Assembly (NCBI GenBank): GCA_002425185.1
Contig: DILT01000013.1
Location: forward strand, 434,001 to 498,000
From: Flammeovirgaceae bacterium UBA5585
GTDB taxonomy: Bacteria > Bacteroidota > Bacteroidia > Cytophagales > Cyclobacteriaceae
Reading direction: 5' to 3'
DNA length: 64,000 nucleotides
Part shown: in pieces, positions 9,355 to 18,317 of the stretch
Layout: every line of letters begins with the position of its first letter
How positions within the stretch are numbered: the stretch's first letter is position 1
Translations under genes and position numbers: made by a program
Notes under the pieces: generated by a model
Databases searched by the model: none
The model's input: the letters and a program-made list of their open reading frames with translations, nothing else
What the model was told of the DNA's origin: nothing

Positions 9355-9786
9355 TTATGGATGCCGGTAAAACGTCTTGCTCACAATTCGCCAGCCTTCT
9401 GAGAATTTATATAAGGCCAGGTAATCGGTGAAAATCAGTTTGCCTTCTTTGTGTAGTTCCAGCTTAACCGTAGCGGCACTGCCCACAACGTCTACCGCTA
9501 AAATTTTTCCTTCTGTACGAACAAGATTACCGGCATTTTCTTTTCTCCGGGTTTCAATCGCTTTAATCCAGTCTTCCAATGATAGTGGCTTTACATCATT
9601 TTCCAATAGCCGCAGCATGGTAAAACTGGGGTGAAAACCTTTTCGGATATCGTCAATACTTCCTGTGTTTTGAGTGCCTTCAATATAAGCGGCAGTAACA
9701 ACTTTTTTAATCGCCTCCACGTCTGACTGGGCGTGGCCAAGGAATACGATTAAGGCAAGTATAAGAACCAAAATTTTTTTCATCAT
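9355..9786 (-). CDS. Secreted NTF2-like (lumazine-binding/DUF4440 type) protein
   Basis: About 143 residues with an N-terminal signal peptide (MMKKILVLILALIVFLGHAQ) and a mature domain with the NTF2-like pattern: an amphipathic helix (SDVEAIKKVVTAAYIEGTQ), HPSFTMLRL, LEDWIKAIETRR and alternating strands ending GWRIVSKTFYRHP. This fits the putative lumazine-binding family common in Bacteroidota, often of unknown function. Two consecutive ATG codons (9786 and 9783) are equally good starts. Last gene of the LemA/DUF2059 operon; the gap to the upstream gene is only 6 bp. Confidence 0.7.
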   Translation of the reverse strand: MMKKILVLILALIVFLGHAQSDVEAIKKVVTAAYIEGTQNTGSIDDIRKGFHPSFTMLRLLENDVKPLSLEDWIKAIETRRKENAGNLVRTEGKILAVDVVGSAATVKLELHKEGKLIFTDYLALYKFSEGWRIVSKTFYRHP

Positions 9787-9792
9787 CAAAAT

Positions 9793-10236
9793 TTAATATC
9801 CCTTCTCCTGCATTTTTTTCATCACTTTGGCCGCAACAGCCTGGCCCCAAACCTGGCCCGCTTGCATTGATTCCTGTGTAATTACAGGTGTTTTTTGTGC
9901 CAGCTTTTTACCTGAGGGAGTTTCGTAGAACTTTACAATGTCTTTCAAGTCGGCCTCTGTAAGATGTGCCTTGTATACGGGCACCATCATCTTCACCAGA
10001 TCATCAATAGAAGTGCTCAACATTTCCTTCTCCATTTCTTTCCAAAACTCATCAGGTACCTGATTGTTCATGGTTTTGAAATTGGTCATCATGGAGGTAA
10101 TAGCGCCTTTAAAAGCCTCGGCTGATCCGCTTGCCTCAAAGTATTTTTTGACAAGCGCAGTGTAACTGTCTTGTGCAGTGGCTGAAGAAATTAGTAAAAC
10201 CGATAATAAAGCCGGGAGGATAATTTTCTTTTTCAT
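9793..10236 (-). CDS. Exported DUF2059 protein
   Basis: 147 residues with a cleavable signal peptide (MKKKIILPALLSVLLISSATAQ). The mature part is helical and carries the DUF2059 pattern: MVPVYKAHLTEADLKDIVKFYETPSGKKLAQKTP, with the conserved FYxTPxGKK core. The domain is found in periplasmic or outer-membrane-associated proteins of unknown function. It sits between lemA and an NTF2-like gene in a tight operon (gaps 12 and 6 bp). Confidence 0.85.
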   Translation of the reverse strand: MKKKIILPALLSVLLISSATAQDSYTALVKKYFEASGSAEAFKGAITSMMTNFKTMNNQVPDEFWKEMEKEMLSTSIDDLVKMMVPVYKAHLTEADLKDIVKFYETPSGKKLAQKTPVITQESMQAGQVWGQAVAAKVMKKMQEKGY

Positions 10237-10248
10237 AGTTATGACGAA

Positions 10249-10863
10249 TTAAAATTTTACCTGAGGTGCTTTATCGGCACCTTCCGATGCTTCGAATCCT
10301 TTCCGTACACTAAAGTCCTCACCACCACCAAATATGCCCAGTGCAAAGCGTTTGAAGAAACCCCGCACATAGGTGTTGTACGCACGTATGCTTTCGTTAT
10401 AACGTTGCCGGGCTACATTAATCCGGTTTTCAGTGCCTTCCAATTGTGCCTGCAGATCCAGAAAATTCTGGTTGGCTTTCAGGTCAGGATAACGCTCCAC
10501 CACAACCATCAACCGCGACAAGGCAGAGCTTAGTCCATCCTGCGCCTGCTGAAACTGGGCAAATTGCTGGGGGGTAACTTTAGACGGATCGATGGTAACC
10601 GCAGTGGCTTTAGATCGGGCTTCAATTACACCAGTAAGGGTTTCCTGCTCAAAATTAGCGTACCCTTTTACGGTTTCCACCAGGTTGGGTATCAGGTCCA
10701 TTCGTCTTTGATAGGTGGATTGCACGTTTGCCCATTCCGCATTAACATCTTCCTGCAGTTTAACGGCATTATCGTAAACCCCGGCACCCCACATTACAAA
10801 ACCACCAACTAAAACGATGAGTAACCCGAGAACAACCAAAACACCGATTAAAATCTTATTCAT
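10249..10863 (-). CDS. LemA family membrane protein
   Basis: 204 residues: one N-terminal transmembrane helix (ILIGVLVVLGLLIVLVGG) and the LemA helical domain, with the hallmark segments WANVQSTYQRRMDLIPNLVETVKGYA and ENRINVARQRYNESIRAYNT. LemA proteins are anchored in the cytoplasmic membrane with the helical domain outside; molecular function is unknown. First gene of a three-gene operon. TAACTTGA, about 20 nt before the ATG, is a possible -7 element. Confidence 0.9.
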   Translation of the reverse strand: MNKILIGVLVVLGLLIVLVGGFVMWGAGVYDNAVKLQEDVNAEWANVQSTYQRRMDLIPNLVETVKGYANFEQETLTGVIEARSKATAVTIDPSKVTPQQFAQFQQAQDGLSSALSRLMVVVERYPDLKANQNFLDLQAQLEGTENRINVARQRYNESIRAYNTYVRGFFKRFALGIFGGGEDFSVRKGFEASEGADKAPQVKF

Positions 10864-10964
10864 AGTATTGTGAATTAATAAAATTCAAGTTAGGAATTTT
10901 TCTGTGGATAAAAGTCCTGGAGCGGACTATGAAAACTTTATCTTTTTATGTGAGTTTATCCAGT

Positions 10965-11522
10965 ATGACAATGACGTTGCGTTATGCCGGGGTTTTACTG
11001 GCACTCCTTATAAGTTGTAAAATCGATCGGGAGAAAACCATCGACAGAAGCCGGTTTTCCTTTAAAATCACAGCAGATTCACATCTTTTTTTCAAAAATG
11101 TAAGGCAGGTGTATTATGATTTTACCGATTTACAGGAAGCCGGTTGGCATGCCTACCGGTTAAGTAACCGGTACCAGAGTAATAATTACCCGGTTATAAA
11201 CACAACCATTGTAATTGATTGGCGGAAGGATGAAGCCTACCTATTGGTAGAAGGTAATTCGTTTTTGGACGAATTACCGGAGTTAGTAATACAGGAAAAA
11301 AATCCGGTAACCGGTATCACATATTCTTACCAATTAACTGAACGTGGAAAAGAAAATATGCTGGAGTTTGCCACCAAAATTTATGAAGGTATTATGGCTG
11401 AGAATGAATTTGCCATTTTAATCAAAGGTGATTTGATTCCCTTCTTTCAGGAAGATAGTGATCGTGAAAATTTCAGAATAGTAATGGCCGATTACTACCG
11501 GCTTACCCGCATCATCCGATAA
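10965..11522 (+). CDS. Unrecognised lipoprotein
   Basis: I do not recognise the family. From the ATG at 10965 the protein has 185 residues: a short hydrophobic leader and a lipobox at LLISCK, then a 165-residue mature part rich in aromatic and charged residues, with no repeats. The segment TIVIDWRKDEAYLLVEGNSF reads as paired beta strands, and ENMLEFATKIYEGIMAENEF as a helix. An upstream in-frame ATG at 10929 would add 12 residues before the leader and is less likely. It stands alone between the divergent lemA operon and convergent prfA. Confidence 0.6.
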   Translation: MTMTLRYAGVLLALLISCKIDREKTIDRSRFSFKITADSHLFFKNVRQVYYDFTDLQEAGWHAYRLSNRYQSNNYPVINTTIVIDWRKDEAYLLVEGNSFLDELPELVIQEKNPVTGITYSYQLTERGKENMLEFATKIYEGIMAENEFAILIKGDLIPFFQEDSDRENFRIVMADYYRLTRIIR

Positions 11523-11562
11523 TTTTACAGGGCATTAGCTGCTAATTGAAAGTTGTTACCTG

Positions 11563-12636
11563 TTATTGTGTTGCCCCTTCCGCCATTTTTTCTGCGCTAT
11601 CGGCAATGCGAAGCTGTTCAATAAAATTATCGATGTCGCCATTCATCACAGCCGGAAGATTATGCTGTGTGTAGCCGATGCGGTGGTCGGTAACACGGCT
11701 TTGCGGGTAGTTATACGTTCTGATCTTTTCTGAGCGGTCACCACTACGCACCAATGATTTTCGGGCAGCCCCGATTTCATTTTGCTGTTTGGTTACTTCC
11801 ATTTCGTACAACTTGGCTTTTAACATTTGCAGCGCACGTTCGCGGTTGCCGTGCTGTGAACGTTCTACCTGGCAGGTTATAACAATGCCGGTGGGCTTGT
11901 GGGTCATCTGTACCTTGGTTTCTACCTTGTTTACGTTTTGCCCGCCAGCGCCACTCGACCGTGCGGTCTGTACTTCAATATCAGCCGGGTTAATTTCTAT
12001 GCTCACATCCTCAACTTCCGGAAGCACAACCACCGAAGCGGCTGAGGTATGTACGCGCCCCTGTTGCTCGGTGGCCGGCACACGCTGCACACGGTGTACG
12101 CCCGATTCAAATTTTAATTTACCGTATGCATTATCTCCGCTAACACTGCATACAATTTCTTTATAGCCACCGGCAGTGCCTTCCGTAAAATCTACAGTAC
12201 TCATTTTAAGTCCTACCCGGTCGCAATAGCGCTGGTACATGCGCCACAAATCACCGGCAAAAATCGAGGCTTCGTCACCACCGGTGCCTGCGCGTATTTC
12301 CAGAATGCAACTTTTATCATCATTCGGATCCTTAGGTATCAGTAACTCTTTCAACTCATTTTCCAGGGCCTCAACTTTGGGTTCAAGTTCATCAATTTCC
12401 AGCTTGGCCATTTCCCGCATTTCAGGATCTTTTTCCTTTTGCAGCATTTCCTTGGCGTGCTTATGCTGGCTTTGCGCCAGCAAAAAGCTGTTATACCTGG
12501 ATACAATTTTTTCCAGGTCGCCATACTCCTTGCTGAGTTGTGAGTATTTTTTGGGGTTACTCACGGTGTCAGGTTGTATCAGCAACTGGCCGATTTCCTC
12601 AAAACGGTGCTTTATTTCTTCTAATTTCTCAATCAT
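11563..12636 (-). CDS. prfA: Peptide chain release factor 1
   Basis: Recognises UAA and UAG stop codons and triggers peptide release. 357 residues, the usual length. The codon-recognition tripeptide is Pro-Ala-Thr ([13 protein letters not shown]), the RF1 version of the motif, and the catalytic GGQ is in [13 protein letters not shown]. The N-terminal coiled-coil domain ([15 protein letters not shown]) is complete. It stands alone, convergent with the upstream-numbered lipoprotein gene and divergent from the lipoprotein gene at 12711. Confidence 0.96.
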   Translation of the reverse strand: MIEKLEEIKHRFEEIGQLLIQPDTVSNPKKYSQLSKEYGDLEKIVSRYNSFLLAQSQHKHAKEMLQKEKDPEMREMAKLEIDELEPKVEALENELKELLIPKDPNDDKSCILEIRAGTGGDEASIFAGDLWRMYQRYCDRVGLKMSTVDFTEGTAGGYKEIVCSVSGDNAYGKLKFESGVHRVQRVPATEQQGRVHTSAASVVVLPEVEDVSIEINPADIEVQTARSSGAGGQNVNKVETKVQMTHKPTGIVITCQVERSQHGNRERALQMLKAKLYEMEVTKQQNEIGAARKSLVRSGDRSEKIRTYNYPQSRVTDHRIGYTQHNLPAVMNGDIDNFIEQLRIADSAEKMAEGATQ

Positions 12637-12698
12637 ACCTTACAAAACGGCCGTAAAGTTAGTAAAACGCTGCATTCGCAAGATTTGAAGTTGAACAT

Positions 12699-12706
12699 TA
12701 CCTTTG
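12699..12706 (+). promoter_or_regulatory. -7 element immediately before the 12711 start codon
   Basis: TACCTTTG matches TAnnTTTG and is separated from the ATG at 12711 by only GGCC. The predicted transcription start coincides with, or is within a base or two of, the start codon, so the mRNA would be leaderless. No clear -33 box. Confidence 0.45.
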
Positions 12707-12710
12707 GGCC

Positions 12711-13187
12711 ATGCGATTGATTTACCTGTACCCGGTTACGCTGCTGGTTATTACTGGCTGTGGCGGTTCACTCAATGACGAACAACGCAAACAAATGCGT
12801 GAAGCCCGTGAGCTAAACAGTATTAAAAAAGTAAGCGAAGTTGAAATTACAGAAGCAGCCTTTGTGCTGGGCAGAGAAATTCTGGGCTTAGTAGAATCAG
12901 GACTTGATAAGGATTCGATTGAAATAAGCCGTAAGGTTGACATCCGGTGGCTGGAGGCTGGTTCAACCGAAGGAACCGAAATTGAACGACAGGTTATTGA
13001 TGCCTATTTAACAAGTATGATGATGGGCACGGAGTTGGCCGATAATGTTCAGCGCTTGGGTACCGATTCATTACTATATACCAAACCCGTGGTCGTTAAT
13101 TTGCCCGAGGGGGCCGTTGAAGTGAAGGGCACCTGGAATATCCGCCTGTCAAAAAAGCAAATCGTGTTAGGGATTGGGAAGAAGTAG
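12711..13187 (+). CDS. Small lipoprotein, possibly DUF3365-like without haem site
   Basis: 158 residues with a signal peptide and lipobox (LLVITGCGG). The mature part is a charged helical region followed by LLYTKPVVVNLPEGAVEVKGTWNIRLSKKQIVL. That last part resembles the end of DUF3365 (Tll0287-like) sensor domains, where a TRP/TKP motif and a GxWxxxLSKKEIV strand flank a c-type haem CxxCH; here no CxxCH is present. The resemblance is by eye only and the family call is weak. The gene is divergent from prfA and may be transcribed as a leaderless mRNA. Confidence 0.5.
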   Translation: MRLIYLYPVTLLVITGCGGSLNDEQRKQMREARELNSIKKVSEVEITEAAFVLGREILGLVESGLDKDSIEISRKVDIRWLEAGSTEGTEIERQVIDAYLTSMMMGTELADNVQRLGTDSLLYTKPVVVNLPEGAVEVKGTWNIRLSKKQIVLGIGKK

Positions 13188-13189
13188 CC

Positions 13190-13720
13190 TCACTTGATTT
13201 TTTTGAACACCTGCTCCTTAAAGTGCCCTTTATGAATGAGTTGAATGAGCTTTTTCGGGGACGGATCAATCAGGTAAAAAGTTTTTCCATCAACCTCTGT
13301 TTCTACAATTGTGATGTCTTGCGAAAGCTGATCCCTGAATTTTTTTCCCTCCTGTTCATCCGAGACTTCCGGCATGGCCATGTAGAGCAGGTCTCCATTT
13401 TTTTGTGGTTTCACTACACGCAGGTACCACGAAAAATCATTGCGCATGTTAATGAAGTAATAGCCTTTATAATACTTCATCACCAAACTATCGCTAAGTA
13501 TGGCTAGCTCATCTTTGCCAAGCCTGTACCCGGTTGGCATAATCACCAATGTATCCGTCAATTCACCATCTTCCATAATCAGGTAGCGCCCTTGCAGTTT
13601 AGCAGGCACCTGCGAAAGACCTTTAACACCTTTCGGCTGGGGCTCCTTGTATGAGATTTCAGCGCAGGAGGCCAGGTACAGGATGCTGAGCAGGCTGAGA
13701 CCTGTGAAGATGTATTTCAT
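13190..13720 (-). CDS. Unrecognised lipoprotein
   Basis: 176 residues from the ATG at 13720, beginning MKYIFTGLSLLSILYLASCAE, a clear lipoprotein signal with Cys19. A longer reading starting at 13912 would precede the signal with 64 implausible residues and is rejected. The mature domain contains LQGRYLIMEDGELTDTLVIMPTGYRLG and repeated short strands, suggesting a small beta-barrel (lipocalin-like) fold, but I cannot name a family. It is tail-to-tail with the 12711 gene, with 2 bp between stops, and divergent from the 13839 gene. TTTG-19 bp-TACCTATC lies just upstream as a possible promoter. Confidence 0.6.
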   Translation of the reverse strand: MKYIFTGLSLLSILYLASCAEISYKEPQPKGVKGLSQVPAKLQGRYLIMEDGELTDTLVIMPTGYRLGKDELAILSDSLVMKYYKGYYFINMRNDFSWYLRVVKPQKNGDLLYMAMPEVSDEQEGKKFRDQLSQDITIVETEVDGKTFYLIDPSPKKLIQLIHKGHFKEQVFKKIK

Positions 13721-13826
13721 ATTATGAAGATAGGTATTATGCATGCATTTCGAAACAAACACGTTAACAATACTGCACGTAATACAACCCTTTTGCAAAG
13801 GGCTGTGTCTATACCAACCAGAAGAG

Positions 13827-13834
13827 TATTTTTG
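13827..13834 (+). promoter_or_regulatory. -7 element immediately before the 13839 start codon
   Basis: TATTTTTG matches TAnnTTTG and is followed by TACA and then the ATG at 13839. As with the 12711 gene, the predicted start of transcription falls on the start codon. No clear -33 box. Confidence 0.4.
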
Positions 13835-13838
13835 TACA

Positions 13839-14540
13839 ATGAAGGGATTAATTTGGTTGTTTGCGGGGCTAATCGTATGGATGACAGGATGTGAATTGAA
13901 TAGTGATAACATCCGCGTATTTGCTTATTCGTTTGATTTTACAACAGCGTCCCACGGCTGGGATGGCGATTTTGCTGATTATCCCGAAGGCGACTCGATT
14001 TTCTATGAGTTAAAGTTTAAGTATGACACCTTGCCGCGTACCAACGGAAACCGCAAGGCATTGTTGATGTCAGGAAAAAATCATAGCGATGATTTATTTA
14101 TGTTCATCCGTAAAAAGCTATCCGGATTGAAACCGAATACCGAATACCGGGTGCTGTTTAATGTGAGGATTTCTTCCAATGTACCAACCGGTAATGTTGG
14201 TGTAGGAGGCGCACCGGGCGAAAGTGTTTTTGTAAAAGCCGGAGCAGTAATTGCGAAACCTGAAAAAGTTTTGGTTGATGGTTTTTATAGTATGAATGCA
14301 GACATTGGCAGTCAATCGCAAGCCGGGGCTGATGTGTTGGTGATTGGAAATATTGGTGTGGCGCCCACCACCACACAGTTCACAGAAGTTTACCGGAATA
14401 ACAATTCAGCAAATCCATTTCGTGTTACCACGGATAGCCAGGGAGAGGTGTGGATACTCATTGGAACTGATTCCGGATTTGAAGGAACCACAACGTTGTA
14501 CTACACCAGTATTGATATCCTCTTTAACCAGGCCGACTAG
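13839..14540 (+). CDS. Unrecognised lipoprotein with jelly-roll-like pattern
   Basis: 233 residues from the ATG at 13839: MKGLIWLFAGLIVWMTGCELN is a lipoprotein signal with Cys18. The mature domain begins with a strand and FTTASHGWDGDFADYPEGD, then alternating strands including LKPNTEYRVLFNVRISSNVP and GEVWILIGTDSGFEGTTTLYYTSID. The order resembles carbohydrate-binding-module-type beta sandwiches seen in Bacteroidota lipoproteins, but no specific family is recognised. Upstream in-frame codons (from 13743) would add 32 residues before the signal and are rejected. Confidence 0.6.
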   Translation: MKGLIWLFAGLIVWMTGCELNSDNIRVFAYSFDFTTASHGWDGDFADYPEGDSIFYELKFKYDTLPRTNGNRKALLMSGKNHSDDLFMFIRKKLSGLKPNTEYRVLFNVRISSNVPTGNVGVGGAPGESVFVKAGAVIAKPEKVLVDGFYSMNADIGSQSQAGADVLVIGNIGVAPTTTQFTEVYRNNNSANPFRVTTDSQGEVWILIGTDSGFEGTTTLYYTSIDILFNQAD

Positions 14541-14594
14541 TGTTGAAACAATCAGCTTCACTTGTCAGCCTTAGCCTGTTCAAGGTTCTTTAGT

Positions 14595-14969
14595 TTACTT
14601 ACCCTTTCGCTTTTTTGCTTTCGGTATTTTACCGATTCGCTTATCGCCTTTGAGGATGAGCGCACATGCTTTTAAAACATGCTCTTCAAAGTCATCAGCA
14701 TCTGCAGGAATGTTTTGCCAAGCGGTTTCTGCAGTCCCAAATAGTTGAATGGATCGCATGCTGGGAAAATCGCGCTTTAAGCTGGCGTGGTGTTCATGTG
14801 TTGTTGCCAGCCATACTCCATTGTCGTGCTTATGCTCTTCTTTATTTCGCGTAATCAACACAATTTTTTCACGTTGATAGATAGCGTGACAACCAAACAT
14901 GGGTTTAACCGTTGGATGAATGGAGAAAAGCTCATCCAATACAAAAGAAAAGGCTATTGACTTTTTCAT
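14595..14969 (-). CDS. Small protein resembling TfoX N-terminal domain
   Basis: 124 residues, no signal peptide. The segment HPTVKPMFGCHAIYQREKIVLITR resembles the start of TfoX_N-type domains (RPMFGGxxxYxxGKxFAxI), and the rest alternates strand and helix, ending with a strongly basic tail (GKIPKAKKRKGK). TfoX-type proteins are small alpha/beta proteins of mostly unknown role. No neighbour suggests a function. Family call is tentative. Confidence 0.5.
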   Translation of the reverse strand: MKKSIAFSFVLDELFSIHPTVKPMFGCHAIYQREKIVLITRNKEEHKHDNGVWLATTHEHHASLKRDFPSMRSIQLFGTAETAWQNIPADADDFEEHVLKACALILKGDKRIGKIPKAKKRKGK

Positions 14970-15019
14970 GTTTACAAAGTTGCTGCATAAACCGAATAAT
15001 TGCTCATTCTATTTTATTG

Positions 15020-15027
15020 TATCTTTG
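15020..15027 (+). promoter_or_regulatory. Probable -7 element for the 15070/15886 gene pair
   Basis: TATCTTTG matches TAnnTTTG exactly; a TTG lies 17 bp upstream (15000-15002), slightly closer than usual. The leader would be about 35 nt. Confidence 0.5.
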
Positions 15028-15069
15028 AACGGGTTCACGCTCTTTAAAGTATAGACAAACCATAAGCTG

Positions 15070-15867
15070 ATGAAAAGCAAAATTTTAACAACAGCATTAA
15101 TTCTGGTGTGTGTTTTATCCACCGGGTATGCACAAGGCGTGGTAGGCAAGCTCAAGCAAAAGGCTGATCAGGCTGCCGATCGTGCTATTGAAAGAAAGAT
15201 TAACGAAAAAGTTGGCGGAAATCCTTCGGGAACCAATCAACCTGGGGGAACACTACCGGGAAGTGGCCCGGGTGGCAGTGGAAATCCGTCCAATACCAGT
15301 GGAGGCGGCCTTGTAGTTACCCCGCCTGACGTAAAAGAGAATATGGCCGAAGCGGAAAGTTCTTTTAAGGCCGGCCGTTATTCCGAGGCTCGCTATTCCT
15401 TAAAGCAAGCCATGCTGGGTGTGGAAATGGAAATCGGTAACAAAGTTTTAAAGTCGTTGCCGGAAAGCGTGGTAGGGTTGAGTAAAAAAGCCGATGCCGA
15501 CCAGGTCACCAGTATGGGTTATGGCTGGGTAGGACTCACCATTCATCGTGCGTACGCATCGGGTAACAAGCAGTTAAATGTTACCATTGCCAATAATTCA
15601 GCCTGGATTTCAGCGGCTAATATGTATTTGAGCAATACCAATTATGCCACTACAGGTGGCGAACAAAACTGGAAGCAAACGAAAGTGAAAGGTTATCGCG
15701 GCATTATTGAGTATAGTCAAAGTTCAGGGTATAAGTTAAGTGTGCCGATAGGGCAGTCATCTATTATTGTTTGGGAAGGCATCAACTTTGCCAGCGAACA
15801 AGACATGATGAATGCCGCCAACGTGTTTGACCTGGATGGTATTAAAAATAAACTGGGCGAGAAATAA
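15070..15867 (+). CDS. Secreted protein of unknown function, tandem paralogue 1
   Basis: 265 residues with a signal peptide (MKSKILTTALILVCVLSTGYAQ). Residues about 23-47 form a charged helix, about 48-80 a low-complexity Gly/Ser/Pro/Asn linker, and from about 90 a folded domain with a TPR-like helix pair (AESSFKAGRYSEARYSLKQA), then ADQVTSMGYGWVGLTIHRAY and beta strands. The folded part is clearly related to the next gene product, 18 bp downstream, so the two arose by duplication and are co-transcribed. No family name is recognised. The domain looks like a periplasmic binding or assembly factor, but this is inference. Confidence 0.7.
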   Translation: MKSKILTTALILVCVLSTGYAQGVVGKLKQKADQAADRAIERKINEKVGGNPSGTNQPGGTLPGSGPGGSGNPSNTSGGGLVVTPPDVKENMAEAESSFKAGRYSEARYSLKQAMLGVEMEIGNKVLKSLPESVVGLSKKADADQVTSMGYGWVGLTIHRAYASGNKQLNVTIANNSAWISAANMYLSNTNYATTGGEQNWKQTKVKGYRGIIEYSQSSGYKLSVPIGQSSIIVWEGINFASEQDMMNAANVFDLDGIKNKLGEK

Positions 15868-15885
15868 TTTTAAAAGCGAACAACT

Positions 15886-16500
15886 ATGAAAAATATATTC
15901 TTATCCCTTGTAACCATAGGCTTGTGCATCACCATGATGGCCGAAGCTCAGGAGTTTGACAAGAGCCTGGCCAGCGCCAAAGCATCGTATAATTCAGGTA
16001 ACCTTGAAGACGCGCGATTCAATCTGGAAAACGCCTTGCGTGAAATTGATGCAGCTATTGGCCGTGAAATATTGAAAGTACTGCCCCCTACATTAGGCGG
16101 AATGAACAGTGATGCCAAAAATGATCAGGTTACCGGCATGTCGGGCGGCCTGGTGGGCGGCTTATATGTGCACCGCGTTTACGGTAACACAGAAACGAAA
16201 AGCGCTACGATTGACATCATCAGCGATTCACCGTTAATGGCCGGCATCAATGCCATATTAGCGATGCCTATGATAATGAACTCAGGCGACAGCAATCAAA
16301 AGGTGGTGAAGGTGCAGGGCTACAAATCACTGCTTACCCGCGAAGCCAATGAGAACAATCAAACCACGGGCTACCAGGTGCAAACACCGTTTGGCAATTC
16401 CATGCTTACGTTGGATTACAACGGCAATATTTCTGAAGCAGAAGTATTAAAACTGGCAAACATGTTACCCCTGGAGAAGATCATTAAGCTGGCGCAGTAG
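15886..16500 (+). CDS. Secreted protein of unknown function, tandem paralogue 2
   Basis: 204 residues with a signal peptide (MKNIFLSLVTIGLCITMMAEAQ). It matches the folded part of the preceding gene product: KASYNSGNLEDARFNLENAL, IGREILKVLPPTLGG, NDQVTGMSGGLVGGLYVHRVYG, and a C-terminal IxxAN-type helix. It lacks the charged helix and the Gly-rich linker of its partner. A terminator follows at 16525-16560. Function unknown. Confidence 0.7.
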   Translation: MKNIFLSLVTIGLCITMMAEAQEFDKSLASAKASYNSGNLEDARFNLENALREIDAAIGREILKVLPPTLGGMNSDAKNDQVTGMSGGLVGGLYVHRVYGNTETKSATIDIISDSPLMAGINAILAMPMIMNSGDSNQKVVKVQGYKSLLTREANENNQTTGYQVQTPFGNSMLTLDYNGNISEAEVLKLANMLPLEKIIKLAQ

Positions 16501-16524
16501 ATCTTATCAAGCGCTTAATGTAAG

Positions 16525-16560
16525 GAGACTGTATGTAGTATGCAGTCTCTTTTATTTTTC
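16525..16560 (+). terminator. Terminator after the tandem pair
   Basis: GAGACTG (16525-16531) and CAGTCTC (16543-16549) form a 7-bp stem followed by TTTTATTTTT. It lies between two convergent genes, 19 bp before the stop of the minus-strand gene. Confidence 0.7.
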
Positions 16561-16578
16561 AGAACCTCAGGAGAGGTG

Positions 16579-18252
16579 TTATTTAATAATCAATTTCCGA
16601 ATAGTTTTTCCAACACGATTTTTAATTTCAACCAGGTAAAAACCAGAAGACAGGTTTTCCAGATTGAGGGTGACTTGTGTATCCGTAGTTGTAACGGATT
16701 CAATTTTTTGCGTCATAGCGTTTATAATACTGATGCTCGTGGTTTGGAAGTAAAGTGTAGGAAATGAAATGTGAACTTCATTTGTTGTGGGATTTGGATA
16801 GATAACAACTTCGGTATCAAATAATTCTTTCAAGCTAACCACTACATTTTCGGCATAGGCATAATCCGACTCACCTCCATCGTTGAATGCCTTTATCCGA
16901 TAGGTGTAATCCTCAACATTATTCACCACATCAGTATATTCAGTTGTATTATACGCTACCGTATCAATGGTTTCGAAAGCAGTTTCGGTTGCCAGGCTGC
17001 GTTCAATGACAAATCCTAACTCATTATTTGATTCATCACTCCAGGTAAGCTGGTTTGATGTAGTGTTGTGTTGAAGCGTGAGTGCCGATGGGGCTTGCGG
17101 GGCAGAGGGAAAAAATCTGTAAATTCTTCCGGTGTTGCCGGAGCTATACTGTAATACATAGGGCTCTCCGTTATGATCCTCGCCAAAAGCAGAAATCAAA
17201 CCTCCTGATGTAAGTAAAAATTCATTGGTGGCTAGGTTGTTCACGTAGTTTAGTTTCCAGATTCGCCCACTAATGTAATCACCATACAGGTATTGGCCGT
17301 TCCATTCCGGAAGTTGCAACCCGCGGTAAACAAAGCCACCGGTGATGGATCGGTTATTGTTTTGGTGAGGGTACTCAAATATGGGCAGCACCAGATCGCC
17401 CGGATTACAGTTCGTGGCAGGATTATAGCATAGCGTTCCTTCCATTAAGCGCCAGCCATAATTTTTTCCGTTTGTTATTAAATTAATTTCCTCACGGGCG
17501 CCTTGCCCAACATCAGCTGCCCAAATGTGTCCGCTCTGTTTATCCACTGAAAATTTCCAAACGTTACGCAAGCCATAGGCAAAAATTTCTTCGCGATAGC
17601 CATTCGTATTTCCTTTGAACGGATTGGTGGAGGGTATTGCATACGGTAAGCCGTTTTCAGAAGCGTTGACATCAATGCGCAGAATTTTTCCCAACAGGTT
17701 GGTCAGGTTTTGTGCGTTGTTCTGCGGATCGCCACCGCTGCCACCATCGCCTATTGAAATATACAGGTAGCCATCATTACCAAAAGCCAGTTTACCGCCA
17801 TTGTGATTATCGAAGGGTTGACTTTGAGTAAGTAAGATCAATTCACTGGAAGGATCGGCTTCGTTGGGGTTATCAGTCTTCACAGAAAATCGGGAGATTA
17901 CTGAAGTCAATGGCCCTGACCGTGTATAGTTCACATAGAAATAACCGTTGTTATCAAAGTCTGGATGAAAGGCCATGCCCAGTAGCCCGCGCTCACCACC
18001 ACCAATGATCAGGCCGGATATATTCAGGAAATCTTTAACCTCGACAGGTGTTAGGTTCTTCTTATTCGGAAATACTTTGATGATGCCATTTTGCTGAACC
18101 AGGAAAAGACGTTTGGACTGATCGGGTGGCGATAACAATTCAATAGGTGCGGTGAAGGTAATGCCGGGAAACGCTTCTGCATACGCAGGCTGTGCAAAAG
18201 ACGAATAGCTTAATGAAATCAGCGCCAAACTAATAAGAGTGTATCGAAGCAT
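16579..18252 (-). CDS. Secreted PQQ-type glucose/sorbosone dehydrogenase with T9SS sorting domain
   Basis: 557 residues from the ATG at 18252 (MLRYTLISLALISLSYSSFAQ signal). Residues about 30-370 form the six-bladed beta-propeller of the glucose/sorbosone dehydrogenase family, with GGERGLLGMAFHPDF, DNHNGGKLAFGNDGYLYISIGDGG and AYGLRNVWKFS; such enzymes oxidise aldose sugars using PQQ and calcium. A fibronectin-like region (about 390-470) follows, and the last 75 residues are a type IX secretion C-terminal domain (VIYPNPTTNEV ... SGFYLVEIKNRVGKTIRKLIIK). The protein is therefore probably exported through the outer membrane and surface attached or released. A longer reading upstream (to 18312) lacks a plausible signal. 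Confidence 0.88.
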   Translation of the reverse strand: MLRYTLISLALISLSYSSFAQPAYAEAFPGITFTAPIELLSPPDQSKRLFLVQQNGIIKVFPNKKNLTPVEVKDFLNISGLIIGGGERGLLGMAFHPDFDNNGYFYVNYTRSGPLTSVISRFSVKTDNPNEADPSSELILLTQSQPFDNHNGGKLAFGNDGYLYISIGDGGSGGDPQNNAQNLTNLLGKILRIDVNASENGLPYAIPSTNPFKGNTNGYREEIFAYGLRNVWKFSVDKQSGHIWAADVGQGAREEINLITNGKNYGWRLMEGTLCYNPATNCNPGDLVLPIFEYPHQNNNRSITGGFVYRGLQLPEWNGQYLYGDYISGRIWKLNYVNNLATNEFLLTSGGLISAFGEDHNGEPYVLQYSSGNTGRIYRFFPSAPQAPSALTLQHNTTSNQLTWSDESNNELGFVIERSLATETAFETIDTVAYNTTEYTDVVNNVEDYTYRIKAFNDGGESDYAYAENVVVSLKELFDTEVVIYPNPTTNEVHISFPTLYFQTTSISIINAMTQKIESVTTTDTQVTLNLENLSSGFYLVEIKNRVGKTIRKLIIK

Positions 18253-18317
18253 ACACCAAGATACAAATTCGATAAGGAGGTTCCGTTTGTTTTTCGATGA
18301 ATAGCAGTTCATAAATT

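Noticed and set aside
13721..13912. N-terminal extension of the lipoprotein ending at 13190
   Set aside because: It overlaps the divergent gene's promoter and start and would bury the lipoprotein signal peptide.
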